DNA of 64,000 bases from the NCBI GenBank assembly GCA_964586785.1, contig CAZPHS010000008.1:14942-78941 (forward strand), given 5' to 3'. How positions within the stretch are numbered: the first letter of the stretch is position 1; each line of letters opens with the position of its first letter. The stretch comes from SZUA-584 sp041656035 (lineage in GTDB: Bacteria; Bacillota; Clostridia; Christensenellales; SZUA-584). The notes under the pieces are model-generated. The model searched no databases. It saw only the letters and a list, made by a program, of their open reading frames with translations, and was not told where the DNA came from. Below, piece after piece: positions 1 to 9,160 of this stretch. The translations under genes were made by a program, and so were the position numbers.

Positions 1-916
1 CAACCGCAGCCCTAACAGAGAAAGCGCCCTGCTGGAACGGACTCTGGTCAAGCGTGTACGCGAGTCTGCCGTCTATAACAGCCTCTATGCCTTCCGGTGT
101 TCCGTCGAAACCGGAAACAAGTATACCGGCTCTCGCCGCGTCCTCTATCGCCTGAATAGCTCCGAGCGCCGTCGCGTCGTTTAATCCCCAAACCATGTCT
201 ATGCTAGAATGGCTCTGAAGGATATTTTCCATAACTGTCATAGCCTGTTCTCTTCTTGCGTATGCCGGCTGCTTGTCCAAAACCTCTATGTCGGGATACT
301 TGTCAACCAAATCCAAAACAGCCTGAACTCTTTGCTGGTTAACCCATGCCGCCGGGTCGCTCTCTAAGATGACGATATTGCCCTTGTAGCCCATGTCGGC
401 AAAAACACGCTCGGTCATTTTCAAGCTGCCGTCATAGTTATCGACGCCTACGAATGTCTTCGCGCCTTCGAGGTCTACACGGGAGTTGAATATTATGACC
501 GGTATATTCGCGTCAATGGCTCTTTGGAGCGCCGGCTTAACCGCCTCGCCGTCAATCGCCGCAATACATATCGCGTCAACGCCCGACTGTATCGCGTCTT
601 CAATCTGGTTGATCTGAGCTGCCGTATCGGTGTTCTTCATAGGTGCATATTCAACAATCGTAACACCAAGCTCTTCGGCCTCCGCATAAGCGCCCTGCAT
701 AATATACCGCCAGAAAGGCGTCGTCGAATCCTTGACAAATACGCCAATGGTATAGTCGTTTACAACTACATCATCCGGTTCGTCATCCGTTTCCACAGGC
801 GTAACCGGCGGAGCATCCGTACTGGGTCCCGGTGTATCCGTCTGCGCACATCCTGCAGCCACAATGCTTATTACCAGTACCAGTACCAATAATAATTTAA
901 GTGAACTGTTCCTCAT
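1..916 (-). CDS. Sugar ABC transporter substrate-binding lipoprotein, CUT2/RbsB family (3' end outside window)
   Basis: The reading frame starts at an ATG at 916, with GGAGG at 927-931, and runs off the left edge, so about 305 residues are visible and the C-terminus is missing. It begins with a hydrophobic signal ending in a VAAGC lipobox (Cys about 23), followed by a Pro/Thr/Asp linker, so it should be an exported lipoprotein. The mature part reads YTIGVFVKDSTTPFWRYIM, then DAICIAAIDGEAVKPAL and VWGLNDATALGA, typical of the ribose/inositol-type periplasmic-binding fold. It is the last gene of a minus-strand operon behind an ATPase and two RbsC-type permeases, so it should capture the sugar for that importer. 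The ligand is not readable; an inositol-like polyol is inferred from the upstream enzymes. Confidence 0.9.
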   Translation of the reverse strand, partial: MRNSSLKLLLVLVLVISIVAAGCAQTDTPGPSTDAPPVTPVETDDEPDDVVVNDYTIGVFVKDSTTPFWRYIMQGAYAEAEELGVTIVEYAPMKNTDTAAQINQIEDAIQSGVDAICIAAIDGEAVKPALQRAIDANIPVIIFNSRVDLEGAKTFVGVDNYDGSLKMTERVFADMGYKGNIVILESDPAAWVNQQRVQAVLDLVDKYPDIEVLDKQPAYARREQAMTVMENILQSHSSIDMVWGLNDATALGAIQAIEDAARAGILVSGFDGTPEGIEAVIDGRLAYTLDQSPFQQGAFSVRAAV

Positions 917-978
917 CGATTTTTTCCTCCATTATTATTTATTCTTGCTAATAGCAAGCTTTATGTTCTTATGTTTAT

Positions 979-1938
979 TTACTGTTCCGACAACCGCTTT
1001 GACGCGAAATAGTCTATCAGTACGGCAAGTATGATTATTGCGCCGTTTACGGTACCCTGCCAGTAAGATGAAACGCTAAGCAGGTTCATACCGTTTATAA
1101 GCAAGGTTATAATCAGCGCGCCTATAATAGCCCCCCACGCGCTTCCGACGCCGCCCCTGAAGGATACGCCGCCTATAGCCACGGCGCCTATGCTTTGGAA
1201 AGCAAACGCTTGTCCTATCTCGCCTTCGGCGGTGCCCAGCCTTCCAAGATATATTATTCCCGCTATTGCCGAGAGCAGGCCTGACGCGGCAAACCCTAAA
1301 ATAATTGTCCTGTTGGTTTTAATGCCCGAGAATTTTGCCGAATACGGGTTTGCGCCCACCAAATACAGCTCTCTGCCCGCTCTTGTACGCTTTAGCATAA
1401 GCGCGGTAAGCACGGTTAACAGCAGCGCCAGCACAATAGGCATCGGTATCTCGCCGAATAACCTCCCGCCGCCCAAATACCTAATCGCGGGGTGTAAGTT
1501 AGTCACAACTTCGCCTCTCATTATCGCGTAGGTAAGCCCGCGGAAAATCTCTCTCGTGCCGAATGTAACCAATATCGCCGGAAGCCTTAAATACGCTATC
1601 ATGGCGCCGTTTAATACGCCTATGGCAACGCCTATAAAAAGCGCGTATAATATGCCGACTATAAGCAACGCCGGATTATCCTGGTTTACAAGCAAACCGG
1701 CCGCCATGCACGATGAAAAAGCGAGAGTGGAGCCTATCGATATATCCACGCCTCTTCCAAGGAGCATGGCGCACATCATGCCAAGAGACATTATTGCCAG
1801 CATCGACGATTGCCTTAGAACATTAATTATGTTTGTGAACACCAAAAAGTTTTCTGTTCCCAAGGTAAGCCCGACGCATATAAGCAGCAGTATTAGAATT
1901 CGAGAATACTTGGCTAGGAAAACGGTAGCTTTCTTCAT
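979..1938 (-). CDS. Sugar ABC transporter permease, RbsC family (second of two)
   Basis: This is a 319-residue integral membrane protein with about eight to ten hydrophobic helices, of the BPD_transp_2 (RbsC) type. The signature MLGRGVDISIGSTLAFSSCMAAG near the N-terminus and GVSFRGGVGSAWGAIIGALI near the C-terminus are diagnostic of CUT2 permeases. The ATG at 1938 is chosen because a GGAGG stands 9 bases upstream and it leaves only 4 bases after the previous gene; an upstream alternative at 1971 would overlap that gene. Together with the permease at 1943-2887 it probably forms a heterodimeric membrane channel. Confidence 0.93.
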   Translation of the reverse strand: MKKATVFLAKYSRILILLLICVGLTLGTENFLVFTNIINVLRQSSMLAIMSLGMMCAMLLGRGVDISIGSTLAFSSCMAAGLLVNQDNPALLIVGILYALFIGVAIGVLNGAMIAYLRLPAILVTFGTREIFRGLTYAIMRGEVVTNLHPAIRYLGGGRLFGEIPMPIVLALLLTVLTALMLKRTRAGRELYLVGANPYSAKFSGIKTNRTIILGFAASGLLSAIAGIIYLGRLGTAEGEIGQAFAFQSIGAVAIGGVSFRGGVGSAWGAIIGALIITLLINGMNLLSVSSYWQGTVNGAIIILAVLIDYFASKRLSEQ

Positions 1939-1942
1939 ATCC

Positions 1943-2887
1943 TTATTCCTCCCCTCTTCTGAGCACGTCAATGGTCAGTATCAGAATCAGGATAAATCCT
2001 ATAACCATCATTTGCAGAGCGGATGATAACCCAATCATATTAAGACCATTACGAAGTATTGAAAGCGCCAGCGCTCCAAGAAGGGCGCCCCATATTGAGC
2101 CCCTGCCGCCCGTTAAGGCTGTTCCGCCTAAAACCGCGCCGCATATTCCGTCAAGCTCAAGGCCAATGCCCTGGGACGGATTTGCGGAGTTCAGTCTGGA
2201 GGCAAGAAGAAGGCCCGCGACTGCAGACAGCATACCGTTGTTAATAAATACGCTCATTTTTATTTTCTTTACATTAATTCCCGACGCCCATGCGGATTCT
2301 TCGCGTCCGCCGACCGCGTACAGCTTAATTCCGTACGGCCGCGTTTTCAGCACGAATGAAAGTACCAAATAAAGTACGAGCACTATTATTGCCGGAATAG
2401 GAATTATCCAAAGCTTTCCGGTGTCAAGCAGTGTAAACGCTTCGGACGAAGCGCGCACCGTACCGCCCGATATAACCATCCCAAGGCTCTCGGCAATACC
2501 CATCGTCCCAAGAGTAATGATAAACGGCGATATCTTGGTATATCCGGAGAGTATGCCGTTAAAAAGCCCAAACATCAGCCCCACCGCAATACACAGCAAG
2601 TAAACTAGCGCTAACGACATTCCTTCGTTAAACATTTGAACCGCGATAACGCCGCAGAAACCGGCAATACCGCCGACGGACAAATCCATCTGTCTTGTAA
2701 GCACCGCCTGGAAAGAGCACATAGCGATAATGCATATTACGGCGGCCTGATGAATAATGTTGTCAAAATTAGCTACGGTAAAGAATTTGTCAGACATCAA
2801 CGTAAAGCATATAATCAAGCCGACAATTCCGTATACCGCGCCTGTTTGCGGCAATCTTATACGTGAGAATAATTTTTTTATATTCAT
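1943..2887 (-). CDS. Sugar ABC transporter permease, RbsC family (first of two)
   Basis: A 314-residue polytopic membrane protein of the RbsC family. The DLSVGGIAGFCGVIA segment (about residue 68) and GGTALTGGRGSIWGALLGALAL near the C-terminus match CUT2 permeases. Its ATG (2885-2887) overlaps the TAA stop of the ATPase gene by one base, which suggests translational coupling. It differs enough from the following permease to be an ancient paralogue rather than a recent duplicate. It is inferred to form the channel with that partner and the ATPase. Confidence 0.93.
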   Translation of the reverse strand: MNIKKLFSRIRLPQTGAVYGIVGLIICFTLMSDKFFTVANFDNIIHQAAVICIIAMCSFQAVLTRQMDLSVGGIAGFCGVIAVQMFNEGMSLALVYLLCIAVGLMFGLFNGILSGYTKISPFIITLGTMGIAESLGMVISGGTVRASSEAFTLLDTGKLWIIPIPAIIVLVLYLVLSFVLKTRPYGIKLYAVGGREESAWASGINVKKIKMSVFINNGMLSAVAGLLLASRLNSANPSQGIGLELDGICGAVLGGTALTGGRGSIWGALLGALALSILRNGLNMIGLSSALQMMVIGFILILILTIDVLRRGEE

Positions 2888-4383
2888 TATTCTTTTCCTC
2901 CTGACGCATAGCTGATGATACGTTCCTGAGAAACTTCTTTATGGTCAAGTTCCGCAACCATCCGCCCCTCACGCATCACGTAAATGCGGTCTGCGATTGT
3001 TAGTATTTCGGGCAGATCAGACGATATCATCAGAATTGACACGCCGCTTTTGGCAAGACGGTTCATGATATGGTATATTTCTTCCCTTGCTCCAACATCA
3101 ATCCCCCGGGTCGGTTCGTCAAATATCAGCAAATCAGACTCTGTAAACAGCCACTTGCCTAAAACAACCTTCTGTTGGTTCCCGCCCGAGAGGAAAACCA
3201 CTTCTCTTTTTATTGTCGGACATGAAATATTAAGGCTCTTTACCGCCTCGTGCGCCGCGCATTTTTCTTTCTTTAAATTGAGTATTCCGGATTTAGATAT
3301 CTTTTTTAACGCCGCCTGGGTAACGTTCATATACATTGGCAGCGTCAAGGAAAGCCCGTTTTCTTTTCTGCTTTCCGGCAGCAGACCGGTTTTGCGCTTT
3401 ATGCACTTGCCCGGATTAGGTTTTTCAACCTTCTCACCGTTTATATTCACTTCACCCGAATCTATCTTATCGATCCCAAAAATAGCGTGTACCAGTTCCG
3501 TCCTTCCCGCGCCTACAAGCCCCGCAAGAGCGACTATCTCGCCTTCCTTGACGTTTATCGAAATATCTTTTAACGCCTTTCCCCTGCACAGGTTTTTTAC
3601 CTCGAGCACAATTTTATCCTTGGCCGTGCTTTCCGCCCTCACTCTTTCCTGAGAGACGGCGCGCCCAACCATCATGCGTATAAGCTCGTCAAGATCGGTG
3701 TCTATGCCTTTTGTGCCTATTACCATGCCGTCGCGCAATACCGTGATACGGTCGCCTATGTGCTTTATTTCCTGAAGCCTGTGAGAAATGTATATAATAG
3801 AAACGCCCGTATCCTTAAGTCTTCTTATTGTGTCAAAAAGGTTTACTATTTCATTCTCGCTTAACGCGGCCGTAGGCTCGTCCATTATAAGTATCTTAGC
3901 GTCCAACGAAAGCGCCTTGGCGACCTCAACAAGCTGCTGCTGCGCAACGCCTAATGAGCGCACTTTTATATCCGTATCAATATTTGCCTTAAGAAAACCC
4001 AGAAGCTCTTTCGCGCGTTTTTTAATAGCCTGCTTGTCTATGCAGCCGTTCTTTTTAAGAGGCTCCCTGCCAAGAAAGATATTCTGCGCTACGGTTAAAT
4101 CAGGTATCAGGTTAAACTCCTGATAGATAATTGAAATGCCCAGCTCTTGTGCGTGGCGCGTGTTTTTTATATTGACCTTTTCTTCGTCAATATAAAGGCT
4201 GCCGGAATCAATAGAGTACAATCCGGAAATAATTTTCATAAGCGTTGATTTGCCGGCCCCGTTCTCTCCCAGCAAAACATGCACTTCCCCTTTGAGCAAA
4301 TCGAAAGTAACATCGGATAGTGCTTTTACCCCCGGAAATTCCTTATTAATTTTCTCGGCTCGCAGTACTGTCTGTTTACCCAT
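2887..4383 (-). CDS. Sugar ABC transporter ATP-binding protein, RbsA/MglA type (double ATPase)
   Basis: A 498-residue tandem ATPase. Half one has the Walker A GENGAGKST and the Walker B LIMDEPTAAL. Half two has the degenerate Walker A GLVGAGRTE, the signature LSGGNQQKVVLGKW and the Walker B LIFDEPTRGIDVG. This unequal pair is the hallmark of CUT2 importers. The ATG at 4383 (MGKQTVLRAEKI) is preferred because AGAGG lies just upstream; a longer frame to 4449 adds an unconserved 22-residue extension. It energises import for the two permeases downstream. Confidence 0.95.
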   Translation of the reverse strand: MGKQTVLRAEKINKEFPGVKALSDVTFDLLKGEVHVLLGENGAGKSTLMKIISGLYSIDSGSLYIDEEKVNIKNTRHAQELGISIIYQEFNLIPDLTVAQNIFLGREPLKKNGCIDKQAIKKRAKELLGFLKANIDTDIKVRSLGVAQQQLVEVAKALSLDAKILIMDEPTAALSENEIVNLFDTIRRLKDTGVSIIYISHRLQEIKHIGDRITVLRDGMVIGTKGIDTDLDELIRMMVGRAVSQERVRAESTAKDKIVLEVKNLCRGKALKDISINVKEGEIVALAGLVGAGRTELVHAIFGIDKIDSGEVNINGEKVEKPNPGKCIKRKTGLLPESRKENGLSLTLPMYMNVTQAALKKISKSGILNLKKEKCAAHEAVKSLNISCPTIKREVVFLSGGNQQKVVLGKWLFTESDLLIFDEPTRGIDVGAREEIYHIMNRLAKSGVSILMISSDLPEILTIADRIYVMREGRMVAELDHKEVSQERIISYASGGKE

Positions 4384-4471
4384 CTGCTTCCCTCTTTCGT
4401 TAATTCCGCCTCTTTCGGCTATGCCGAAGGAGGCGGCAGACTTTATCATTTATTCATATCGGAGCATGAAC

Positions 4472-5644
4472 TTAACCTTTATTCATGCCGGGCACGAACT
4501 CAACCTTAAGCGCGTCGGACTGATAAGCGGCTTTCATAGCCTCCTCGCACTGGTCAAGGTCGAACCTGTGGCTTATAAGCTTGTGCCACGGATATTCGTG
4601 ACGGTGCCTTACCATCATTTCGTGATGAGCGTAATACATATCATGCGGATGGTTAGTGTTGCCTATAAACAACACGTTCTTTGCCGAAAAATGACGGTGT
4701 ATGTTAAGCTCAACGCTTCCCGTATCGGCAAAGTTGCCCGTCTCGCAGTATGTGCCGCCCCTGCGCAGCATTTTAAGCCCCACGTCTACAACCTCAGGCC
4801 GGCCTACGCCTTCCACAATCACATCCGCGCCTCTTCCGTCCGTATGGCTGCGGATAACCTCCACAAGCTCGTCGTCGGTATACTTGGAAATATCTATGCT
4901 TATATCCGCTCCGAACTCCTTCGCAAGCGCTAAGTTAGGCAGCTTTGAATCAAGCGCTATTATCTTTCCGGCGCCCAGCATACGCGCCTTAGCTATCATG
5001 GTCATGCCTATAGCTCCAAGCCCCTGCATTACAACCGTATCCCCAAAATTAAATCCGCGCGCTTCTATAGAGCTGTACTGCTTCGCCCTGTCGAGAAGAG
5101 CGGACACCACGAATATCTCCGACAGCGCGTTCTCTTCCACAGTCATCTCTTCGTGCGTCTTGTAAACCCATGTCTTCGGGGGAAGGTATATGTACTCAGA
5201 CCACCCTCCTATAAAATGCGGAGCCTCGGCGCTCGAATATGTCATGCCTATTCCCTGATGATTGGCACAGAACGGGAAGGCGTGTATGCGCCTGCAGTAC
5301 CAGCAGCGCCCGCATATAACATTGGGGCAGTGGGTTATGCGATCTCCCACTTTAAGGTCTCTTCCGGAATATTCAATATCGGCGCCCTTGCCGTTCATCT
5401 CCACCACTATCGCGGAGTTCTCGTGCCCGGGCACGTGCGGATAAACCATGTCCTGCTCGGCTTCCGTTCCGCCGTACAAAGTGGTGTCGCCGTCGAACGC
5501 GTGCTTGTCGGTGCCGCATATACCCGCCATCTCAACCTTAGCTATAAGCGCTCCCGGCTCGATTTCTTTCGGCCACGGAAAGTACTGGCATTCTATTTTC
5601 CCCGGCCCCGTCATTACAACTGATTTTACTTTGTCTGGTATCAT
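4472..5644 (-). CDS. Zinc-dependent medium-chain dehydrogenase, possibly scyllo-inosose 3-dehydrogenase-like
   Basis: A 390-residue medium-chain dehydrogenase/reductase. The catalytic-zinc region is GICGTDKHA with GHE in PHVPGHENSAIVVE. A structural-zinc lobe CGRCWYCRRIHAFPFC has Cys spacing 2-2-8, one longer than the usual 2-2-7. The Rossmann motif QGLGAIGM is near residue 210. The ATG at 5644 follows GAGGAG at good spacing. The gene lies 26 bases behind a creatininase-fold hydrolase and ahead of a CUT2 importer. In Thermotoga-type inositol breakdown, a zinc dehydrogenase (IolM) and a creatininase-family hydrolase (IolN) act in sequence. That role is an inference from family and context; other polyol or sugar substrates are possible. 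Confidence 0.85.
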   Translation of the reverse strand: MIPDKVKSVVMTGPGKIECQYFPWPKEIEPGALIAKVEMAGICGTDKHAFDGDTTLYGGTEAEQDMVYPHVPGHENSAIVVEMNGKGADIEYSGRDLKVGDRITHCPNVICGRCWYCRRIHAFPFCANHQGIGMTYSSAEAPHFIGGWSEYIYLPPKTWVYKTHEEMTVEENALSEIFVVSALLDRAKQYSSIEARGFNFGDTVVMQGLGAIGMTMIAKARMLGAGKIIALDSKLPNLALAKEFGADISIDISKYTDDELVEVIRSHTDGRGADVIVEGVGRPEVVDVGLKMLRRGGTYCETGNFADTGSVELNIHRHFSAKNVLFIGNTNHPHDMYYAHHEMMVRHRHEYPWHKLISHRFDLDQCEEAMKAAYQSDALKVEFVPGMNKG

Positions 5645-5670
5645 CTCTTTACTCCTCGTTATTCTTGACG

Positions 5671-6645
5671 TCATGTGGGATAAGCCAACGTATATATGTG
5701 CGTGCCGCCCTTCTGCAGCGGTCCTTTTATTACGGCTTCTATCTGTTCACGCGGGCGCATAGTCGAAGCCTCTATAGGCGGAAGCTTGCCGGCGGGATAC
5801 ATGGCGAGAATGTCGTTTATCAGCTTTTCCACATAATCCATAATCGCGTAACAGCCCGGACGAGCTTTCTCGGGGTCCGCGAGAGTAGCGTCTCCCACGA
5901 CTCCTTCCGGCGTGGAAACAACCTCTATGGCCGACGCGCCAACCTGGAGCCAGAAATCTATGGGCGATTCCGAATGGTACGCGCTGCCCGATTTGTTGAT
6001 ATGTCCCGGCGGGAATATTGTCATAGGCGTTGATTTTTCCGCGTAGCGCTGGTCTATAAGTTCGGGGAACAGCGCCATTGAATACGAAGTCTCAACTTCG
6101 TCCGCGTGTATAAACGGCGTTTCGAACGGTCCGCCGTGAGCTTTATCCCTTATATGCTCGGGTATAATAAACCACCAGTTAACCGCCACCACTATAGACG
6201 GCACCTGATATTTTTTCGCGAACTGGTGTATGGCAAGCGGCAGCACATAATCCTGGCCGTGCCCGTTAAGCAGTATCATTTTCCTAAAACCCGAGTTCCA
6301 AAAACCCGCTATAACGGCGCGTATATATGCCGCTAAATCTTCCTCCGGCACTACGATTGTGCCCGGCATACCCATATGATGGAACGGATGAGAACCGTAC
6401 CATATAGGCTCCGCCACCGTGCATCCCGTCGCCTGCGCTATCTGCTCCGCAAGTCTTGTTACAAGGAACGTATCCTCGCCGGGGCACGCGTTCTTTCCGT
6501 GGTTTTCCGTACTGCCTATAGGGATTATAAGCACGTCGTTCTTTTTTAACCGCTCGTTGATTTGATGTCCGGTCATCGTCTGGTAATATATACCGGACGG
6601 CTTCTCCATATGGCCGCCCTCCGGCGGTATTGTCCATTTGCTCAT
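5671..6645 (-). CDS. Creatininase-family amidohydrolase-fold protein, possibly 3-dehydro-scyllo-inosose hydrolase (IolN-like)
   Basis: A 324-residue protein of the creatininase family. Metal-site motifs are GSTENHG (about residue 45), the GEDTF acidic site, GSHPFHHMGMPGT, LLNGHGQDY and HADEVETS. The long N-terminus (SKWTIPPEGG) and the C-terminal extension resemble, from memory, the subgroup annotated as 3-dehydro-scyllo-inosose hydrolase, the ring-opening step of the Thermotoga-type inositol pathway. It is the first gene of the operon, 26 bases before the zinc dehydrogenase, with AAGGGG upstream of the ATG and a regulated-looking promoter at 6744-6773. The substrate is inferred; a creatinine-type substrate is less likely beside a sugar importer. 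Confidence 0.82.
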   Translation of the reverse strand: MSKWTIPPEGGHMEKPSGIYYQTMTGHQINERLKKNDVLIIPIGSTENHGKNACPGEDTFLVTRLAEQIAQATGCTVAEPIWYGSHPFHHMGMPGTIVVPEEDLAAYIRAVIAGFWNSGFRKMILLNGHGQDYVLPLAIHQFAKKYQVPSIVVAVNWWFIIPEHIRDKAHGGPFETPFIHADEVETSYSMALFPELIDQRYAEKSTPMTIFPPGHINKSGSAYHSESPIDFWLQVGASAIEVVSTPEGVVGDATLADPEKARPGCYAIMDYVEKLINDILAMYPAGKLPPIEASTMRPREQIEAVIKGPLQKGGTHIYTLAYPT

Positions 6646-6743
6646 TTTAATAATTCCCCTTTTGCTGTTATTATTTTAAAAGCAGTTTTTCCGTAGTTAC
6701 TGCGAGCCTTGTATTTTGGATACGTTATGTATTTCGTACTGTG

Positions 6744-6773
6744 TAATATATTATATACTATCCAAAAAGTCAA
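6744..6773 (-). promoter_or_regulatory. Promoter/operator of the hydrolase-dehydrogenase-importer operon
   Basis: On the minus strand TTGACT (6768-6773) is followed after 17 bases by TATATT (6745-6750). The -10 region lies in the AT-rich core TAATATATTATATACTAT (6744-6761), which recurs exactly at 12620-12637 and in related form at two other promoters of this island. A shared regulator site, probably for the GntR-family protein at 9161-9829, is inferred. Confidence 0.6.
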
Positions 6774-6854
6774 GCTATTTTATTGTTTTCGGAGCGCGTT
6801 ACGGTATAACCGCAACGCCTAATCGCACATAATTCTTAAATTATGTAATCTGTG

Positions 6855-8801
6855 TTATTCAGCCCCGAGCTTCCCTATCTTTTCCATGTCGTCCGCGACA
6901 TACGACAGCCCATATTTTTCATATGTTTTGCGTGTGGGGTAGCCGTTGCTTTTGTCCCAGCCGTGCATATCATAATACTCGTCCAGCATACCGTCGTATT
7001 TATCTCTGTCAATTTTCCAGCCCTTGCGGGAACCCTTAGGGATAGCCTCGTTCATTTCTCTCTTAGGAGGATAATCGTCTTTACGCGCGAGATCTGTAAA
7101 TCTTAAGTTTATCGCTTTTTCCATATTAAGCTGCCTCATGGCGATTTCCTCAAGCTTATCCGTTGTAAACTCTTTGCCCGTGGCGGCGGACAGCAGCTCG
7201 GCTATGTCATCCAAATTCATATAGTTCATGTCCATATGAATGGTGTTGAATATACATATTCCAAGACAATTGCACGCCCTGTGCAGTATCTCATGATAAT
7301 ACACAATTTTCGCCTTGCCTTCGTAAGCGGCGGGGTCTACTGCAATATCCCCGGGAACTCCCAGAATTTTAAGCGACATCTCATTGTCCATTTCAAGCCC
7401 GCTTTGCTCGCAGTTTGGCGTGCCGGTTGTATGCCCTCCCCCGCGGGTGGATACGGCGGTTCCAAGACACCAGCCGTTGGAGCTTCGCATAAGCTCGTAT
7501 AAATCCTGTTTTTTTACATGAATCGCGTAATAGTCGCTTCCCCTACCGAGAATCTCCGCAGCCCTTGCCGAGCCTTCCGCCAGAAGGTTTCCGAATCCTT
7601 TCCTATAGCTCATCATTTCAATAAGCTTAAGAATAACCTGCTCGTCGCCCCACTTTATCTCTATGCCGCCGGTGTCTTCCTTTGTCAGTATGCCGCGATC
7701 GTAGCATTCCATAGCCCAGCCGATAGCTCCGCCCGCAACGTCTACATCAAGCCCCAAATCATTGCACAAATCGTTTGCGGCCAGCATAAATTCTCCTGTT
7801 TTTACTCCCAGCTTTCCTATAATAGCCCCTACAACTTCCCACTGGCTCATAAACGTATTTAACCCTTTATACGGACCGTCGGTTACATGAACCTGGCGTC
7901 CGCAGCATATCACGCACCCCGGAAACCCCTGTCTTGTAACCTGGTATTTATCAATAATGTCCATGGGGTTTAAATTTTTCGCTTCTTCGTCCGGTATCCT
8001 GCATTCCTGAAAGTTTTTATACGGTATACCGCATATGTTTTGTTTATGATGCCACGCGCTGGGCGTGCCGTATTCCCCGAGTGTTTTTGTCGTCTCGCGG
8101 CTGTTTATCCTGTCGCGGCATTCCAAAACCTTTTTTATAAATCTTTCGGGCTGCGCAATATTAACAGGCTTACTGCCCTTGCATACCACGGCTTTTAAGT
8201 TTTTTGATCCCATTACGGCTCCCGAGCCGCAGCGTCCTATCGCGCGGTTTTTATCCTGAATTAAACACGCGTTTCTCGACAAATTTTCTCCGGCCGGTCC
8301 TATTGACAATACATGCAGCTTGTTATCATTCAGTTCTTCCCTTAACGCCTCAAGCGTTTTTGACGTGGTTAAACCCCAAAGATGCTTCGCGTCCCTAATC
8401 TCAACCTTATCGTCGGTTATCAATAAGTAACACGGGCTGTAAGAGCGCCCCTCGACGATAACGTCATCATAGCCCGCGTGCTTAAGCTCAAGGCCTATAT
8501 GACTGTCGCTCGAGCCGGTTGCCCATCCTCCGGTTACTGGCCCTAATGTGCTTAAGCTTATTTTGCACGCCCCCGGCGCAACGGTTCCCATAAGCGCGCC
8601 GCTTGAAAAAATCATTTTGTTCATGGGGTCGTATGGCGTATGCCAATCTTTTAGTTCATCGTACAGTATTTTTGCCGCAAGGCCGCTTCCGCCCAGCCAG
8701 TCATCAAAATAAGCGGAATTATCGAATGTCTTTATATCACCTGTGCTTAAATTAATTCTTAAGGCCTTACCCATGTAAGCGTAACTTGTTTTTTCATTCA
8801 T
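6855..8801 (-). CDS. Aldehyde:ferredoxin oxidoreductase family protein (tungsten/molybdopterin enzyme)
   Basis: A 648-residue AOR homologue of usual length. N-terminal cofactor-domain features are YMGKALRINLSTG, WLGGSGLAAKIL, SDSHIGLELKHAG and GRCGSGAVMGSKNLKAV. The family oxidises aldehydes to acids with a bis-pyranopterin tungsten centre and one 4Fe-4S cluster, passing electrons to ferredoxin. The expected C-x2-C-x3-C cluster motif is atypical here: GFPGCVICCGRQ (about residue 290) keeps only C-x2-C-C, while the C-terminal Cys region CNCLGICIF is present. Its start overlaps the preceding Fe-S gene by 8 bases, so that protein is the likely electron partner. The substrate is unknown. Confidence 0.9.
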   Translation of the reverse strand: MNEKTSYAYMGKALRINLSTGDIKTFDNSAYFDDWLGGSGLAAKILYDELKDWHTPYDPMNKMIFSSGALMGTVAPGACKISLSTLGPVTGGWATGSSDSHIGLELKHAGYDDVIVEGRSYSPCYLLITDDKVEIRDAKHLWGLTTSKTLEALREELNDNKLHVLSIGPAGENLSRNACLIQDKNRAIGRCGSGAVMGSKNLKAVVCKGSKPVNIAQPERFIKKVLECRDRINSRETTKTLGEYGTPSAWHHKQNICGIPYKNFQECRIPDEEAKNLNPMDIIDKYQVTRQGFPGCVICCGRQVHVTDGPYKGLNTFMSQWEVVGAIIGKLGVKTGEFMLAANDLCNDLGLDVDVAGGAIGWAMECYDRGILTKEDTGGIEIKWGDEQVILKLIEMMSYRKGFGNLLAEGSARAAEILGRGSDYYAIHVKKQDLYELMRSSNGWCLGTAVSTRGGGHTTGTPNCEQSGLEMDNEMSLKILGVPGDIAVDPAAYEGKAKIVYYHEILHRACNCLGICIFNTIHMDMNYMNLDDIAELLSAATGKEFTTDKLEEIAMRQLNMEKAINLRFTDLARKDDYPPKREMNEAIPKGSRKGWKIDRDKYDGMLDEYYDMHGWDKSNGYPTRKTYEKYGLSYVADDMEKIGKLGAE

Positions 8802-9093
8802 TGGACGACTCCTTCCCGACCGTTATAAGACGCTCTTTTTTAAATGTATTTATTAATTCATTCAGGTCCTTGTCTATGTGGCAGTAACGGATGCACATAG
8901 GCTCGTCGTGCCCATTGCATCCGTCACATTTATACGCCCCGTCTTCAGCTATTCTCACTATATAACCGGTGTTGTCCTGTTTTTCTATAATATCAATCGC
9001 AGTTGCATTATAATTAAATTGCCCCGTTAGCTTAAACGAACATGCAATTTGACAGGTCCGGCACCCCCCGCAATCCTTTAACTCAAAATCCAT
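8794..9093 (-). CDS. Small ferredoxin-like 4Fe-4S protein, likely electron-transfer partner of the AOR
   Basis: A 99-residue protein with two Cys clusters: C-x2-C-x2-C-x3-C at residues 8-18 (CGGCRTCQIAC) and C-x2-C-x7-C-x3-C (CDGCNGHDEPMCIRYC) near residue 57. This is the pattern of a two-[4Fe-4S] ferredoxin domain like those in AOR and oxidoreductase beta subunits. There is no signal peptide, so it should be cytoplasmic. A GGAGGGG ribosome site precedes the ATG, and the gene overlaps the AOR start by 8 bases. The electron-shuttle role is inferred from this coupling. Confidence 0.85.
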   Translation of the reverse strand: MDFELKDCGGCRTCQIACSFKLTGQFNYNATAIDIIEKQDNTGYIVRIAEDGAYKCDGCNGHDEPMCIRYCHIDKDLNELINTFKKERLITVGKESSNE

Positions 9094-9160
9094 AACTGCC
9101 CCTCCTAACTAAAGTGTTGTTATAATCCGCAAAATAGCTGCGAAATTTTATATGCTGTAA

